In this document: positions 34,424 to 42,869 of the stretch, piece by piece
How positions within the stretch are numbered: the first letter of the stretch is position 1
How the letters are laid out: every line of letters begins with the position of its first letter
NCBI GenBank assembly: GCA_910574965.1
Contig: CAJTDB010000001.1
Location: 377,092 to 441,091 of the forward strand
DNA from: Lachnospiraceae bacterium
GTDB taxonomy: Bacteria > Bacillota > Clostridia > Lachnospirales > Lachnospiraceae
Reading direction: 5' to 3'
DNA length: 64,000 nt
Notes under the pieces: generated by a model
Seen by the model: the letters and a program-made list of their open reading frames with translations, nothing else
The model's database searches: none
Told to the model about the DNA's origin: nothing
Position numbers and translations under genes: made by a program

Positions 34424-35083
34424 TTACAGAACTTCCAGCAGAAAATTTTTGAGAGGTTCCAGACTTTTGTTATCCCAGTCAAATGCACCGGCATTTGCTG
34501 CCTCCCCAATCTTCAGAGACACATACTTATTATGAATGGAGAAATACGTATGCAGTCTGGTCTTAAAAGGTCTTCGAAAAACAAGCCGGCAGCGTTCCTC
34601 CAATGCGCTCATAAATGCATCGATTTCTTTTGTAAGGCAGGAAGCATTTGGATCAGACAAAAGAGAGAGGCACAAGTCTTCCAAAGTTCCGCATTCCGGT
34701 TCCCTGTCAAATTTTGGAAACAGCAAAAAGCCAGTTTTAGGAACTCCGTTTTCCCATACCTGCGGAGTTTCCGGGACAGGCAGATCATTTTTATGAAAGG
34801 ACTCCTGAATTTCAAAAACTGCTCTTTTTGCATCCTTTTCTGCATCCCGTATAACCAGAATCGATCTTACTTTATCAAAATTCTCAGCATTTTGTAAAAG
34901 CCGCAGATAAGCAGGCAAATCCTGATTTCCGCCAAAATCAATTACCTGAATCTCCTCCGAAAAAGCCGGAACCGAATGAAGTGCCGCACTGTTCAGCCAG
35001 GCAATCAGAAATTCCTGTTCATCCCGCCCTTCACATAGAATCAAATGCCTTTTCATAATTTTAGTATTTGTTTTTCTGGGCAT
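34424..35083 (-). CDS. DUF3226 / TOPRIM-like protein paired with AAA ATPase
   Basis: A 219-residue protein of the DUF3226 type. Two acidic clusters have TOPRIM spacing: CEGRDEQEF (about 18-26), where Glu would be the general acid/base, and VIRDAEKDAKR (about 77-87), the DxD-like metal site. GVPKTGFLLFPKFD and GTLEDLCLSLL are further family marks. TOPRIM domains cut or nick nucleic acid in OLD-type nucleases. The ATG at 35083 shares one base with the stop of the ATPase gene (TGATG) and has GGAGG inside that gene, so the two are tightly coupled. It is convergent with lacI, only 8 bases apart. Likely effector of a two-gene immune module (inference). Confidence 0.75.
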   Translation of the reverse strand: MPRKTNTKIMKRHLILCEGRDEQEFLIAWLNSAALHSVPAFSEEIQVIDFGGNQDLPAYLRLLQNAENFDKVRSILVIRDAEKDAKRAVFEIQESFHKNDLPVPETPQVWENGVPKTGFLLFPKFDREPECGTLEDLCLSLLSDPNASCLTKEIDAFMSALEERCRLVFRRPFKTRLHTYFSIHNKYVSLKIGEAANAGAFDWDNKSLEPLKNFLLEVL

Positions 35084-36153
35084 CAGCGCACCTCCATATC
35101 TGCGGCAACCGCAGTACGAAGAAGCTCGTCTGTGTAGTAATATGCACGATTTTTATTCCCGTTCCTGTCAATCCGAAAATAGCAAAAGTCCGTTCCAAGC
35201 CCCGCACTGGCAATGCCGTCAACAGCACCCACGATACACTCATAGCTATGTGTAGTTGCTATAATCTGACAATCGTGCGCATGGGCGGTCTGTGCCAGAA
35301 TCTCCCAAAGCTTTGCATACATAGAGTAGTGAAAGCCTCCCTCAATCTCATCAATGAGAAGAATCGAATGGGGATTGGAAATGATCGATAATATTATAAA
35401 CAGCAGTTTATTCAGCCCGTCTCCTGCCAGTTTGATCGGAAGCAGTTGTTCATCCATCTTCGCATACAGCATAACCTGTCCATTGACCGCAATGGTTGAT
35501 AAATCGCTGATCTTAGGATCAAGAATCCGCAGCACATCAATAATCTGCTGTTTTTTTCCGCTTAACTCCAGCTTTCCAAACCACTCTGTAATCGCTCCGT
35601 CGATATTAACAATTACCGAATTGATATAGTGTGTATAGGGCATCATCTCCACCTGATTATACTCAAGTGTTGTATTAATATTGCGCAGTACGCCTGCCGG
35701 ACTGACAACAAAATGTCCGTCCTCCATGTAATCCCCTTTTACATAACGCAGTTTCAGTGTATATGCAGACCTTGCAGAAGCCACCATCTGGCTCATGACA
35801 TCATAGGGCACATTCACATCATTTGCCGGAACAAAGGAAAGATCCTTTTCATATTCCAGTATGGATGCAGCACCGTCTATCGTCATCTCCATTTTCAGCG
35901 TTTTGTTCATATCCATCTGATAAAAAACAGGTTCCCACAGACCAACCGCATCAGTCATCGGCTGCAATCCCCGAAAGCGGCTGAGTTTTCCAAAAGAATC
36001 TGCCGAAACATGATCCAGAAACAAAAAAATGCCCTCAAGTATAGAACTTTTTCCAACATTATTTTTTCCGGATATCAGCGTAACCGGCCTGATTTTTGAC
36101 AGTTCCAGACTGTCAAACCCCCGAAAGTTTTCCAGTTTCACGTATTCAATCAT
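35083..36153 (-). CDS. AAA family (OLD/RloA/SMC-like) ATPase
   Basis: A 356-residue ABC-type ATPase without transmembrane parts. The start is YVKLENFRGFDSLEL (4-18), the typical strand before Walker A SGKNNVGKSS (about 27-36). The ABC-signature region reads LAGDGLNKLLFIIL (about 260), Walker B is SILLIDEIEGGFH (about 281-293) and the switch His is in IIATTHSYE. The middle insert (about 60-250) is poorly conserved, as in defence ATPases. The ATG at 36153 has GGAGG 6 bases before it. It pairs with the TOPRIM-like protein downstream, an arrangement like PARIS (AriA/AriB) or split OLD systems. It lies 37 bases after the chromate transporter gene. Confidence 0.82.
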   Translation of the reverse strand: MIEYVKLENFRGFDSLELSKIRPVTLISGKNNVGKSSILEGIFLFLDHVSADSFGKLSRFRGLQPMTDAVGLWEPVFYQMDMNKTLKMEMTIDGAASILEYEKDLSFVPANDVNVPYDVMSQMVASARSAYTLKLRYVKGDYMEDGHFVVSPAGVLRNINTTLEYNQVEMMPYTHYINSVIVNIDGAITEWFGKLELSGKKQQIIDVLRILDPKISDLSTIAVNGQVMLYAKMDEQLLPIKLAGDGLNKLLFIILSIISNPHSILLIDEIEGGFHYSMYAKLWEILAQTAHAHDCQIIATTHSYECIVGAVDGIASAGLGTDFCYFRIDRNGNKNRAYYYTDELLRTAVAADMEVR

Positions 36154-36190
36154 CATTTTCCTCCAATCAGACTGTCCCTTGCGAGAGTCC

Positions 36191-36763
36191 CTACCCAAAC
36201 ATATGCAGATACCCCGCCGCAATCCCCACTGCAGCCGATGCCGCAATATAGATTACCGGATGCCGGTTCCATTTCTTAATAGCCGCATAGAGCGCTGCCG
36301 CCAGTACGATGCCGAACCAGTTAAAGGCGCCTGCCGGATCTTTGGGAAATTCCGTCACATGGACCAGTGTGGCAAGCACCACGGAAAATCCGGCCGCAGC
36401 GATCAGGCCGGTAGAAGCAGGGCGCAGACCATAGAAAATATGCTGTACCAGGCTGCTCTCTTTGAATTTCTCCAATACTTTGGATACAAGAATAATGATT
36501 AGAACAGAAGGCGCGATCAAACCAAGCGTAGCAACAGCGCCCCCTATCAGCCCATACGTATGGAACCCTGCATAAGTAGCCGCATTCACGCCGATCGCTC
36601 CCGGTGTAGACTCCGAGATGGCGATCAGATCCATCAGATCCTGCTGCGTAAACCAGCCGGTCTTCTGGCTGATTTCCTGAAGAAAAGGAAGCGTTGCAAG
36701 CCCGCCGCCGACAGCGAACAGTCCCGCTTTGAAAAATTCATAAAAAAGACGCAGCAATATCAT
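36191..36763 (-). CDS. chrA: Chromate transporter, half-size subunit (second)
   Basis: A 190-residue membrane protein of the CHR family, which exports chromate by proton exchange in characterised members. The family mark FFKAGLFAVGGGLATLPFLQ (about 10-29), then ESTPGAIGVNAATYAG, is visible, with five or six hydrophobic helices. Full-length ChrA has two such domains; here they are separate adjacent genes 3 bases apart, as in many Firmicutes. The substrate in anaerobic gut bacteria is unproven. Confidence 0.9.
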   Translation of the reverse strand: MILLRLFYEFFKAGLFAVGGGLATLPFLQEISQKTGWFTQQDLMDLIAISESTPGAIGVNAATYAGFHTYGLIGGAVATLGLIAPSVLIIILVSKVLEKFKESSLVQHIFYGLRPASTGLIAAAGFSVVLATLVHVTEFPKDPAGAFNWFGIVLAAALYAAIKKWNRHPVIYIAASAAVGIAAGYLHMFG

Positions 36764-36766
36764 CTC

Positions 36767-37345
36767 CTACACCTCCTTCTTTCCGTTTCCGCCATGCAGA
36801 ACGACCCCTGCCGCCCCTGCAATCACCACATAAACAATCGGGGAAACCGTGAACAGATCCGGATAAAAGCTCTGTCCCACTGCAAGCCCTGCAGACACCA
36901 GAAATACCAGCAGGAAAATAGCTGTCGTAGGCTGGTCGATAACCGACTTCTTCCAGAGTTTCTGCACAGCATTAAAAATCAGCACGCAGACACATACCCG
37001 AATCCCTTCAAAGGCATACTGAATCACTTTCAGTTCTGCAAAGTTTGTTAAAAATGCAGCAATCACGGTAATAATGACGATCGACGGAAATACAACTCCC
37101 AGTGTGGCAAAAATCCCGCCTATGATTCCCGCCTGCCGATAGCCGATAAAAGTCGCCGTATTGACTGCAATCACTCCCGGCGTGCACTGTCCAATGGCGT
37201 AATAATCTGCCAGTTCTTCTTCCGTCGCCCAGTGATGCTTCTCCACCACTTCCCTCTGCAGCATGGGCAGCATGGCGTATCCGCCGCCAAAGGTCAGTCC
37301 GCCGATCCGGGCGAACGCCAAAAACATATCCCATAATTTCTTCAT
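36767..37345 (-). CDS. chrA: Chromate transporter, half-size subunit (first)
   Basis: A 192-residue CHR-domain protein, partner of the gene 3 bases downstream. Family text: FARIGGLTFGGGYAMLPMLQ (about 11-30), GQCTPGVIAVNTATFIGYRQ and GVVFPSIVIITVIAAFL. The two halves probably form a heterodimer with opposite topology. The only clear neighbour relation is with its twin; the downstream ATPase/TOPRIM pair may be transcribed from the same promoter, which was not identified. Confidence 0.9.
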   Translation of the reverse strand: MKKLWDMFLAFARIGGLTFGGGYAMLPMLQREVVEKHHWATEEELADYYAIGQCTPGVIAVNTATFIGYRQAGIIGGIFATLGVVFPSIVIITVIAAFLTNFAELKVIQYAFEGIRVCVCVLIFNAVQKLWKKSVIDQPTTAIFLLVFLVSAGLAVGQSFYPDLFTVSPIVYVVIAGAAGVVLHGGNGKKEV

Positions 37346-37483
37346 TCCTTTTCTGCTCCTTTTCCGAATGTGTCCGAAAATGGTCTTTTATCCCCTGTAT
37401 CTCACACACTGCAAAGACTTTTCCGGCACATGCTCATATCGCAGACAAGTATACTACATTTTTACCTGCCTGACAACGAAATA

Positions 37484-38620
37484 TCACTGTGTATCCAGCT
37501 CAACTTCTATGTAGTCCCCCAGTTCATGGGGCACTTCCATGCACAGCCAAACCTTGCCGTCGGAAATATAGGAATAGCCATAGGGAGCACTTCCGTCCTC
37601 CGTATAATCATATCCTGCCAGAGAGCGTGCCAGCGCCCCCGGAGTCTCATAGATTGCTTTCAGCCGCTCCAGAAAATGCTCCGCAAGGGATTCCTGTACA
37701 TAATAGCCCGTTCCGGCAAACATGTTTTCTGCCAGCTTTTCCACATCCACATGATCTGCCAGCCGGATACTTTCTCCGGTATTCAGATCGATATTATAGG
37801 TATACTGAAAACCGCATGGATGATCGGTGTCGTCACTGGTAAAAGAACCTTTCATCAATATAGACAGCACATCCTCTGTCATGGTCTTTACCTCAAAGGA
37901 TACCTCATATGTACCGCTTGCATCCCACTCATCCATGGCCCGCTCCTCTGCTCCAAGGAAGATCCGGTTCCACTTTCCCTGCAGCTCTTCGTCTTCCAGC
38001 CCCTCAATCTGCGGACAGGAGATCGTTATATTGCCTTCCGAGAGAAGCTGTTCCTTTATCTGATAAGAAGCCTCTGTATACGCAAACATTTCCAGATATT
38101 CTTCGTACACTTCATGACCGGTTTTCAGCACCTTCCCCTCTGCTGTAATCATCAGAAGATCACACTGATAGCAGTCCAGAAAAGTATTGACCAGACTGCC
38201 CATAACGATGTATTCTCCCGCTGCCCCCAGCCGGTTTAAATAATCTGCAAAAGCCTGATTCATATCAAGCATAGCCACCTTGTCCCCGCCGTGCATGCCA
38301 AAAGAAAGTTTCTTAAGCCCTGATGCCTCATCCATGTTCAGTGCCGATTTAAGCTCTGTCATCAGGGTCTGTTCATTTACCTCCTCCACATGAATGGTCT
38401 TCTGGACAATATGCTCCGCCCCTTCGTCACCGCTGTAAATATGAAGCGCAATCCCTTCATCCGTCTGCTCGGCCGCCGGCTCCACCGTCTCCGTCACCGG
38501 CTCTACCGCCTCTTTCGTCTCTGTCAGAAGCTCGGAACCCGTCTCCTTCCTTCCGCACCCGCTCAGGCAAAGCCCGCACATCGTCATCCATATCAAATAT
38601 TCTTTCCATTTTTTCATCAT
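37484..38620 (-). CDS. Lipoprotein with GerMN-like and DUF3298 domains
   Basis: A 378-residue lipoprotein (MKKWKEYLIWMTMCGLCLSGCG, Cys near 22; Glu/Thr-rich linker to about 50). Residues about 52-170 look like a GerMN (sporulation/germination) domain: ALHIYSGDEGAEHIV, MTELKSALNMDE and GSLVNTFLDCYQCD. Residues about 195-378 match DUF3298/RsiV-type sequence (YEVSFEVKTMTEDVLSI; FQYTYNIDLNTGESIRLAD; YYVQESLAEHFLER). Both domains occur in cell-envelope sensor proteins; the combined role is unknown. An extended -10 promoter lies upstream at 38663-38671. Confidence 0.72.
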   Translation of the reverse strand: MMKKWKEYLIWMTMCGLCLSGCGRKETGSELLTETKEAVEPVTETVEPAAEQTDEGIALHIYSGDEGAEHIVQKTIHVEEVNEQTLMTELKSALNMDEASGLKKLSFGMHGGDKVAMLDMNQAFADYLNRLGAAGEYIVMGSLVNTFLDCYQCDLLMITAEGKVLKTGHEVYEEYLEMFAYTEASYQIKEQLLSEGNITISCPQIEGLEDEELQGKWNRIFLGAEERAMDEWDASGTYEVSFEVKTMTEDVLSILMKGSFTSDDTDHPCGFQYTYNIDLNTGESIRLADHVDVEKLAENMFAGTGYYVQESLAEHFLERLKAIYETPGALARSLAGYDYTEDGSAPYGYSYISDGKVWLCMEVPHELGDYIEVELDTQ

Positions 38621-38662
38621 TTCTCACATCCTCTGTATCAACTATATGAATTTTATATTCTA

Positions 38663-38671
38663 ATTATAGCA
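38663..38671 (-). promoter_or_regulatory. Extended -10 promoter of the GerMN/DUF3298 lipoprotein gene
   Basis: Minus strand TGC directly before TATAAT, with no good -35. It lies 43 bases upstream of the ATG at 38620. Confidence 0.5.
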
Positions 38672-38715
38672 GAGAAATATTGAATATCTGTTACGAAGTT
38701 TTTACGTTTTCAATG

Positions 38716-39207
38716 TCATATGCCCGACCGCCTGCGAAAAGGACCCTCAAACCACCGTTTTATCACAATCTGTACCTCATCGGTGGACGGATCTACCGGA
38801 TCGGTCAGTATCGTCCGCATTCCGGCCCGGTTCGCTCCCCATATATCCGTAAATACTTGATCTCCTATGAAGAGGATGCGCTCCGGCGCAAGCCCCAGCT
38901 TCTTTATGGCTTTCTCATACCCGCTTTTTTTCGGCTTCCCCGCTTTATGCACATAGTCTGTCTGAAGCTGCCATGCAAAAGGCTTCACCCGGTCTTCTTT
39001 GTTATTGGACACCACCATGGTCTTCATGCCAAGACCATGCAGGCGCCGGAACAGTCTCATGGCTCTTTTATCCGCAGGGGCCCCGTGAGGAACCAGTGTA
39101 TTGTCGATATCAAAAATCACACCGTCATACTGCGCTGCCAGCGCCTCCCAGTCCAGTTCATATACCGATGCAGTCCTCTCATCAGCAAACAGATCTTTTA
39201 ACAGCAT
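38716..39207 (-). CDS. yqeG: YqeG family HAD-IIIA phosphatase
   Basis: A 163-residue HAD-superfamily phosphatase. Motif I is FDIDNTLVPHG (about 32-42), motif II VVSNN (about 66-70), Lys in AGKPKKSG (about 89-96) and motif III FIGDQVFTDIWGAN (about 115-128). YqeG phosphatases dephosphorylate phosphatidylglycerophosphate in some bacteria and plants; substrate use here is not established. In many Firmicutes yqeG sits with yqeH/aroE, but here it is isolated between two lipoprotein genes. Confidence 0.9.
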   Translation of the reverse strand: MLLKDLFADERTASVYELDWEALAAQYDGVIFDIDNTLVPHGAPADKRAMRLFRRLHGLGMKTMVVSNNKEDRVKPFAWQLQTDYVHKAGKPKKSGYEKAIKKLGLAPERILFIGDQVFTDIWGANRAGMRTILTDPVDPSTDEVQIVIKRWFEGPFRRRSGI

Positions 39208-39369
39208 ACCCTTTTCCTTCCTTTCTCTTCCTCGTTCATAATTTGTTCACTCTTCTTTTAAAAAAGGTTTACTTAATGCACATGATTCCTTCATTTCTTT
39301 CTCATATAATAAAACCATCAACAACAGAGGCCAGTCAGCTAATACTTTTAAATAAACTTTTTCATAATA

Positions 39370-39394
39370 ATGCCGGGTGAACAGCACCCGGCAT
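39370..39394. repeat. Perfect 10-bp stem hairpin upstream of yqeG
   Basis: ATGCCGGGTG, loop AACAG, CACCCGGCAT. There is no strong T-run on the minus side; on the plus side CCTCCCTTTTCC follows. Could be a backup terminator or a palindromic element. Confidence 0.6.
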
Positions 39395-39467
39395 CCTCCC
39401 TTTTCCGGGACTTTTTTCCTATAACAGCCTGTCCAATCCCCTTTCCCTTCCCATAATCCCCAAAAGA

Positions 39468-39512
39468 AAAAGGGATGCTCAAAAACACATTACGCGCTTT
39501 CGCATCCCTTTG
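39468..39512 (-). terminator. Terminator after the DUF4352-like lipoprotein gene
   Basis: On the minus strand AAAGGGATGC and GCATCCCTTT pair around a 24-base loop, followed by TTCTTTTG. It lies 17 bases beyond the stop codon. Confidence 0.78.
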
Positions 39513-39528
39513 TACTGTCTGGTCTGTT

Positions 39529-40035
39529 TTATTTGGCTTCCGCCGTAAAGTTTACAAAGTATGTATCTCCCGTGGAGTCATCGTCAAAAGCTTCCATATA
39601 AGAGATAGAGAACTCTTTATTTCCTGCCGGTACCTCAAAGACCAGAAGACCGGTTCTGGATTCTCCCTTCTTTGCCAGCGTGTAGATGCCGGGAAGCTGT
39701 TCCTCGGTCAGAGGAGCCAGACCTTCTTCGGTTCCGTCATAAGTGATCGGCACACTGAAGTCTTCATCTCCGGTTCCGCCCCACTGAGCCTGGAAGTCCG
39801 TGTCGTACATATCAAAGGATTCGCTGAAGGTACTCTTGACCGTTACCTCTGCTACCAGAAGCTCATTGCCTTCTGCTGGCTGGTAACCCTCAAACTCGCT
39901 GCACACATAAGCACTGTTGACTGTGTAGTCAAAGAAATATGTCTTCTTGGTGGCGCCAAAACCGTCTTTTTTACCGCAGCCCGCAAAAGAGAGCGCCATA
40001 ACCATGACCATCAAAACAGGAACAATTTTTTTCAT
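39529..40035 (-). CDS. Lipoprotein with DUF4352/DUF5067-like immunoglobulin fold
   Basis: A 168-residue lipoprotein (signal MKKIVPVLMVMVMALSFAGCG; Cys at 20). The mature part has the beta-rich pattern of DUF4352-like domains: NELLVAEVTVKSTFSESFDM (about 59-78), then a conserved SRTGLLVFEVPAGNKEFSISY (partly quoted: RTGLLVFEVPAGNKEFSISY) near 131-150. It is a single-gene unit with its own promoter at 40097-40125 and a terminator behind it. Function unknown; such proteins are often surface-exposed. Confidence 0.72.
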   Translation of the reverse strand: MKKIVPVLMVMVMALSFAGCGKKDGFGATKKTYFFDYTVNSAYVCSEFEGYQPAEGNELLVAEVTVKSTFSESFDMYDTDFQAQWGGTGDEDFSVPITYDGTEEGLAPLTEEQLPGIYTLAKKGESRTGLLVFEVPAGNKEFSISYMEAFDDDSTGDTYFVNFTAEAK

Positions 40036-40096
40036 CTGTAATACATCCTCCTCTTAAATATAGTTCCTTCTGTCCGCATCCATTCGGACTCTTCTC

Positions 40097-40125
40097 AGTC
40101 TACCACTTCCTATGCATAAAGTCAA
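40097..40125 (-). promoter_or_regulatory. Sigma-A promoter of the DUF4352-like lipoprotein gene
   Basis: Minus strand TTGACT (40120-40125), 17-base spacer, TAGACT (40097-40102). The leader then holds a 5-bp hairpin GTCCG/CGGAC (40072-40089) and a motif related to the 102-nt repeat ends. Confidence 0.7.
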
Positions 40126-40146
40126 ACCCCTTCCAGCAAAAAGAAC

Positions 40147-41550
40147 TTAAGAAATACTTAAAATATTACTTTCTGCGTGCAGCCGGCCGTCAGCTTTCCC
40201 CTGCAGCCTTTCCAGTGCTTTTCTCAATGTATCTTCCTCCCCCACATTGCCCGGAAAGATCACATAGGGTATTCCCGGAAATCTGCTCTCCTCCCCGGTC
40301 AGCCACACCGGAACTCCAGGTTCTATCTGCCCAAGCACAGTCGCCTTTCGAACGTTCAGTGCTTTGATGCCCACATCACTGGATGTGATTCCGCCTTTGG
40401 CAATCACAAAGGAAGGCACAGCCGTCAGCCGTCCTGCCAAAGCCTGCACTCCTTCGGAGATCCTCCGCGACAGTCTCAGTTCATCCTCCCGGTCTTTGGT
40501 GTCCGCACAGATCAGACCGCGGCTTGTATAACAGCACACGGTCTTTCCTTTTTTTATGTTTTCCTCTTCAAAGCGCACACACCTCGCGATCTCACGCTCA
40601 AACGCAGATGCGTCACCGACCAGAGACGCATCCAATTCTGCAAATACGATCCCGTCCATCTGCCTAAGTGCCTCTAGTTGTCTCGTCGTCTTTTCCGTGT
40701 GAGATCCTGCCACAAGAAGGCCGCCGTTTCCGTTCTTTCCCACTCCCATCTCTTCCCCCGTCAGAAGTGGACGGTCCTCTATCCCTCCCAGCACTTTCAC
40801 AAGAGAAGCCGCACTGCGGAACAAAAAGACTTTTCCCATTTCCATGGCATGGTACAAAGCAGATACAAATATTTCCAGATCATTGTAGTCAACGGCATTC
40901 ACAACCACCTTGCCGAAATCTGCTACTGTCAGCAGCTTTTTGGCAACATATTCCGGACCCTTTTCCCGCAGTTCTTCCAGCGATATACAAAGTACCCCGG
41001 ATGCGGGATAAGCTCCTTTCGTTTTCTCTTCTATATAGAGAGGAAGCGTAGGCGCCGTATAGCCAAAGGTTTTATCCGCCGCAAATTCCGTCTGATGTGC
41101 AGGAATCCACCGGGAGCCCTCTTGTACATAATGTACATTCTGAACGGTCCGTCTTTTACCTTCCATAAAAAAAGGACATAAGATCTCCCCGTCTACCTTC
41201 CTGCCTGTATGTTTCTCATAACCGCTTCTTAAGATTTCCGTTTCAAGAGGATAGTGCCCCCGCAAAGTGGAATCGCTTCTGCTGACGATAAGGTATTCTT
41301 TTTGACATTCTTCGGAAACCGTGTTCAGACGAGCTATGATCTCTTCGTGCACCGTCTTAGTCTCTTCCCTGGTAAGCCCCCTGGAATTGGTGAGGATATA
41401 GAACATGTTATTCTTTTCCTCAAATCCTTCCCGGATGCTTTCAAGGTCCCACCCGGTATATACAGACACATCATGCACCGTCTGTACGCCGGTAGGGTCA
41501 TCATCCAGAACAACTATCTTCCTGTCTCTTGGAGATGCTCCCCTTTTCAT
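40147..41550 (-). CDS. Four-carbon acid sugar kinase family protein (DUF1537), first copy
   Basis: A 467-residue DUF1537 kinase; the family phosphorylates D-threonate, D-erythronate, L-threonate and similar acids. The N-terminal substrate domain shows LDDDPTGVQTVHDV (15-28) and SRSDSTLRGHYPLE (about 90-103); the C-terminal nucleotide-binding half has KGGITSSDVGIKAL and FPGNVGEEDTL. It overlaps the cupin gene by 4 bases (ATGA) and closes the operon. It is clearly different from the second DUF1537 kinase at 51681, so the pathway has two distinct acid-sugar kinase steps or substrates. Confidence 0.86.
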   Translation of the reverse strand: MKRGASPRDRKIVVLDDDPTGVQTVHDVSVYTGWDLESIREGFEEKNNMFYILTNSRGLTREETKTVHEEIIARLNTVSEECQKEYLIVSRSDSTLRGHYPLETEILRSGYEKHTGRKVDGEILCPFFMEGKRRTVQNVHYVQEGSRWIPAHQTEFAADKTFGYTAPTLPLYIEEKTKGAYPASGVLCISLEELREKGPEYVAKKLLTVADFGKVVVNAVDYNDLEIFVSALYHAMEMGKVFLFRSAASLVKVLGGIEDRPLLTGEEMGVGKNGNGGLLVAGSHTEKTTRQLEALRQMDGIVFAELDASLVGDASAFEREIARCVRFEEENIKKGKTVCCYTSRGLICADTKDREDELRLSRRISEGVQALAGRLTAVPSFVIAKGGITSSDVGIKALNVRKATVLGQIEPGVPVWLTGEESRFPGIPYVIFPGNVGEEDTLRKALERLQGKADGRLHAESNILSIS

Positions 41551-41930
41551 AACTGTCCTTTCTCCTCCGGACGAATTCCCGTTACCTGACCGTAGATGCA
41601 GAGGGCGTCCAGAAAACCGCCCTCCTCATAGCCGAAGACGTGCCATTCCATATCTGCAAAATGCAGCAGATCTCCGCAGCTTAGACCCTCCTTGTGCTCC
41701 AGACAATCTTTGGCACTGCCGTATTGGACATAAGCGTCCCGGCAGTCCAGGACGACCACCGATTCTTCTGCATGACGATGAGGCTCCATCGGGCCGCTTT
41801 TGGCACTGTAGCGACAATAACTAACTGTCATTTTCTCGCTTGCCAGCGCACTGTTTTTCCCTACTGCATTTTGCACAACCCTTCCCGGAAGTTCGTTTTT
41901 ATAAATTTGCTCTCTCTTTAAATGCTCCAT
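41547..41930 (-). CDS. Cupin domain protein
   Basis: A 127-residue single-domain cupin. The first cupin motif is present as GPMEPHRHAEESVVVLD (about 46-62), with His-x-His and Glu as metal ligands; the second has MEWHVFGYEEGG. The open frame reaches 42053 inside the dapA-like gene, but the ATG at 41930, preceded by GTGAGGA, gives a normal cupin length. It overlaps the end of the DapA-like gene by nothing and starts 7 bases after that gene's stop is read through, so they are closely packed. Probable role: isomerase, epimerase or decarboxylase in the acid pathway, unproven. Confidence 0.72.
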   Translation of the reverse strand: MEHLKREQIYKNELPGRVVQNAVGKNSALASEKMTVSYCRYSAKSGPMEPHRHAEESVVVLDCRDAYVQYGSAKDCLEHKEGLSCGDLLHFADMEWHVFGYEEGGFLDALCIYGQVTGIRPEEKGQL

Positions 41931-41937
41931 CTTGTCC

Positions 41938-42846
41938 TCACTCCGGTATAGCCGCATATTCCCGGTATTTCTCAATATGCGCATCGATCTTTGCCATCTC
42001 TTCGGCTGTAATGGGCTCTGTGGGACGGATGACACGCCAGTCCAAAAAGCCAAGCTTGCTCATGGCATATTTTGTAGACGACGTCTGGCTTTTTGCCATC
42101 GGATACAGTCTGCAGACACCGTCCAGAATTTCGCCCCATTTAACTGCCTGTTCAATATTTCCGGCTCTGCCGTACTCGTATACTTTCCTGTGAACTTCCG
42201 GAAAAAGCGGTGCTAATGACGGAACATAACCGTCTGCTCCCATGAGCATACTTGGAACTGCCAGGCTTGTGGACCCTTGATGCACCAGAAAATCCGTCCC
42301 CCGGAAATGTTCGAGAAGCCGGATAAACTGCGGGTAGTTCCCGGATGTATCCTTAATTCCTATCACTTTATCAATCTTGGCAATCTCAAATACGGTTTCC
42401 GGCAGCAGATTCAGTCCGGTAAACATAGGAATGTTGTAGATCATCAGATCCGCTTCTGTATTTCTGGAAATCTCCTCAAAATGACGGACGGTTTCCTTCT
42501 GAGAAGCATGGCGCGAATAAAAGACCGGTGTAACAACGGCCGTCTTTCCGCCCATTGCCTCAAAACGTTTGATATTCTCTATCACTCTTTGGGTGCTGGA
42601 ATCCATACAGCCTGCGATCAGAGGGGTTTTATCCCCGCACTCTTCAATGGCGATTTTTATGGCCCTGTCTCTCTCCTTTTGTGTCAGTGCCATACACTCT
42701 CCGTTGGATCCTGCTATGAAAATCCCATGGATCTTATGTTCGACACAGTGCTGAATAAGCCTGCGCAGTCCCTTCTCATCTACCCGTTCCTGTTCGTCCA
42801 CTGGTGTAATAATAGGCGGTATAACGCCAATGATATTTTTCTTCAT
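41938..42846 (-). CDS. Dihydrodipicolinate synthase/N-acetylneuraminate lyase family protein
   Basis: A 302-residue class I aldolase-type (beta/alpha)8 enzyme. The Schiff-base Lys is in VIGIKDTSGNY (about 162-172), the catalytic Tyr in LMIYNIPMFTG (about 131-141), and the phosphate/pyruvate loop is GSNGECMALT (about 46-55). In catabolic operons such proteins cleave or dehydrate 2-keto-3-deoxy acids, giving pyruvate or 2-ketoglutarate semialdehyde. True DapA for lysine is less likely given the neighbours. The start at 42846 is preceded by AGGA at long spacing; a TTG one codon earlier is possible. Confidence 0.85.
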   Translation of the reverse strand: MKKNIIGVIPPIITPVDEQERVDEKGLRRLIQHCVEHKIHGIFIAGSNGECMALTQKERDRAIKIAIEECGDKTPLIAGCMDSSTQRVIENIKRFEAMGGKTAVVTPVFYSRHASQKETVRHFEEISRNTEADLMIYNIPMFTGLNLLPETVFEIAKIDKVIGIKDTSGNYPQFIRLLEHFRGTDFLVHQGSTSLAVPSMLMGADGYVPSLAPLFPEVHRKVYEYGRAGNIEQAVKWGEILDGVCRLYPMAKSQTSSTKYAMSKLGFLDWRVIRPTEPITAEEMAKIDAHIEKYREYAAIPE

Positions 42847-42869
42847 CAATCATACATTCCTTTCATTTT

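Larger units (their letters stand above)
39208..39528. other. Non-coding gap with two hairpins
   Basis: 321 bases without a gene. It contains the hairpin at 39370-39394, the terminator at 39468-39512 and an A/T-rich region (39240-39365) that should hold the yqeG promoter, which I could not place. Confidence 0.5.

Noticed and set aside
36191-37345. Frameshifted single chromate transporter gene
   Set aside because: Both halves have their own start codons and Shine-Dalgarno sites and full-length CHR domains; split half-size ChrA pairs are normal in Firmicutes.
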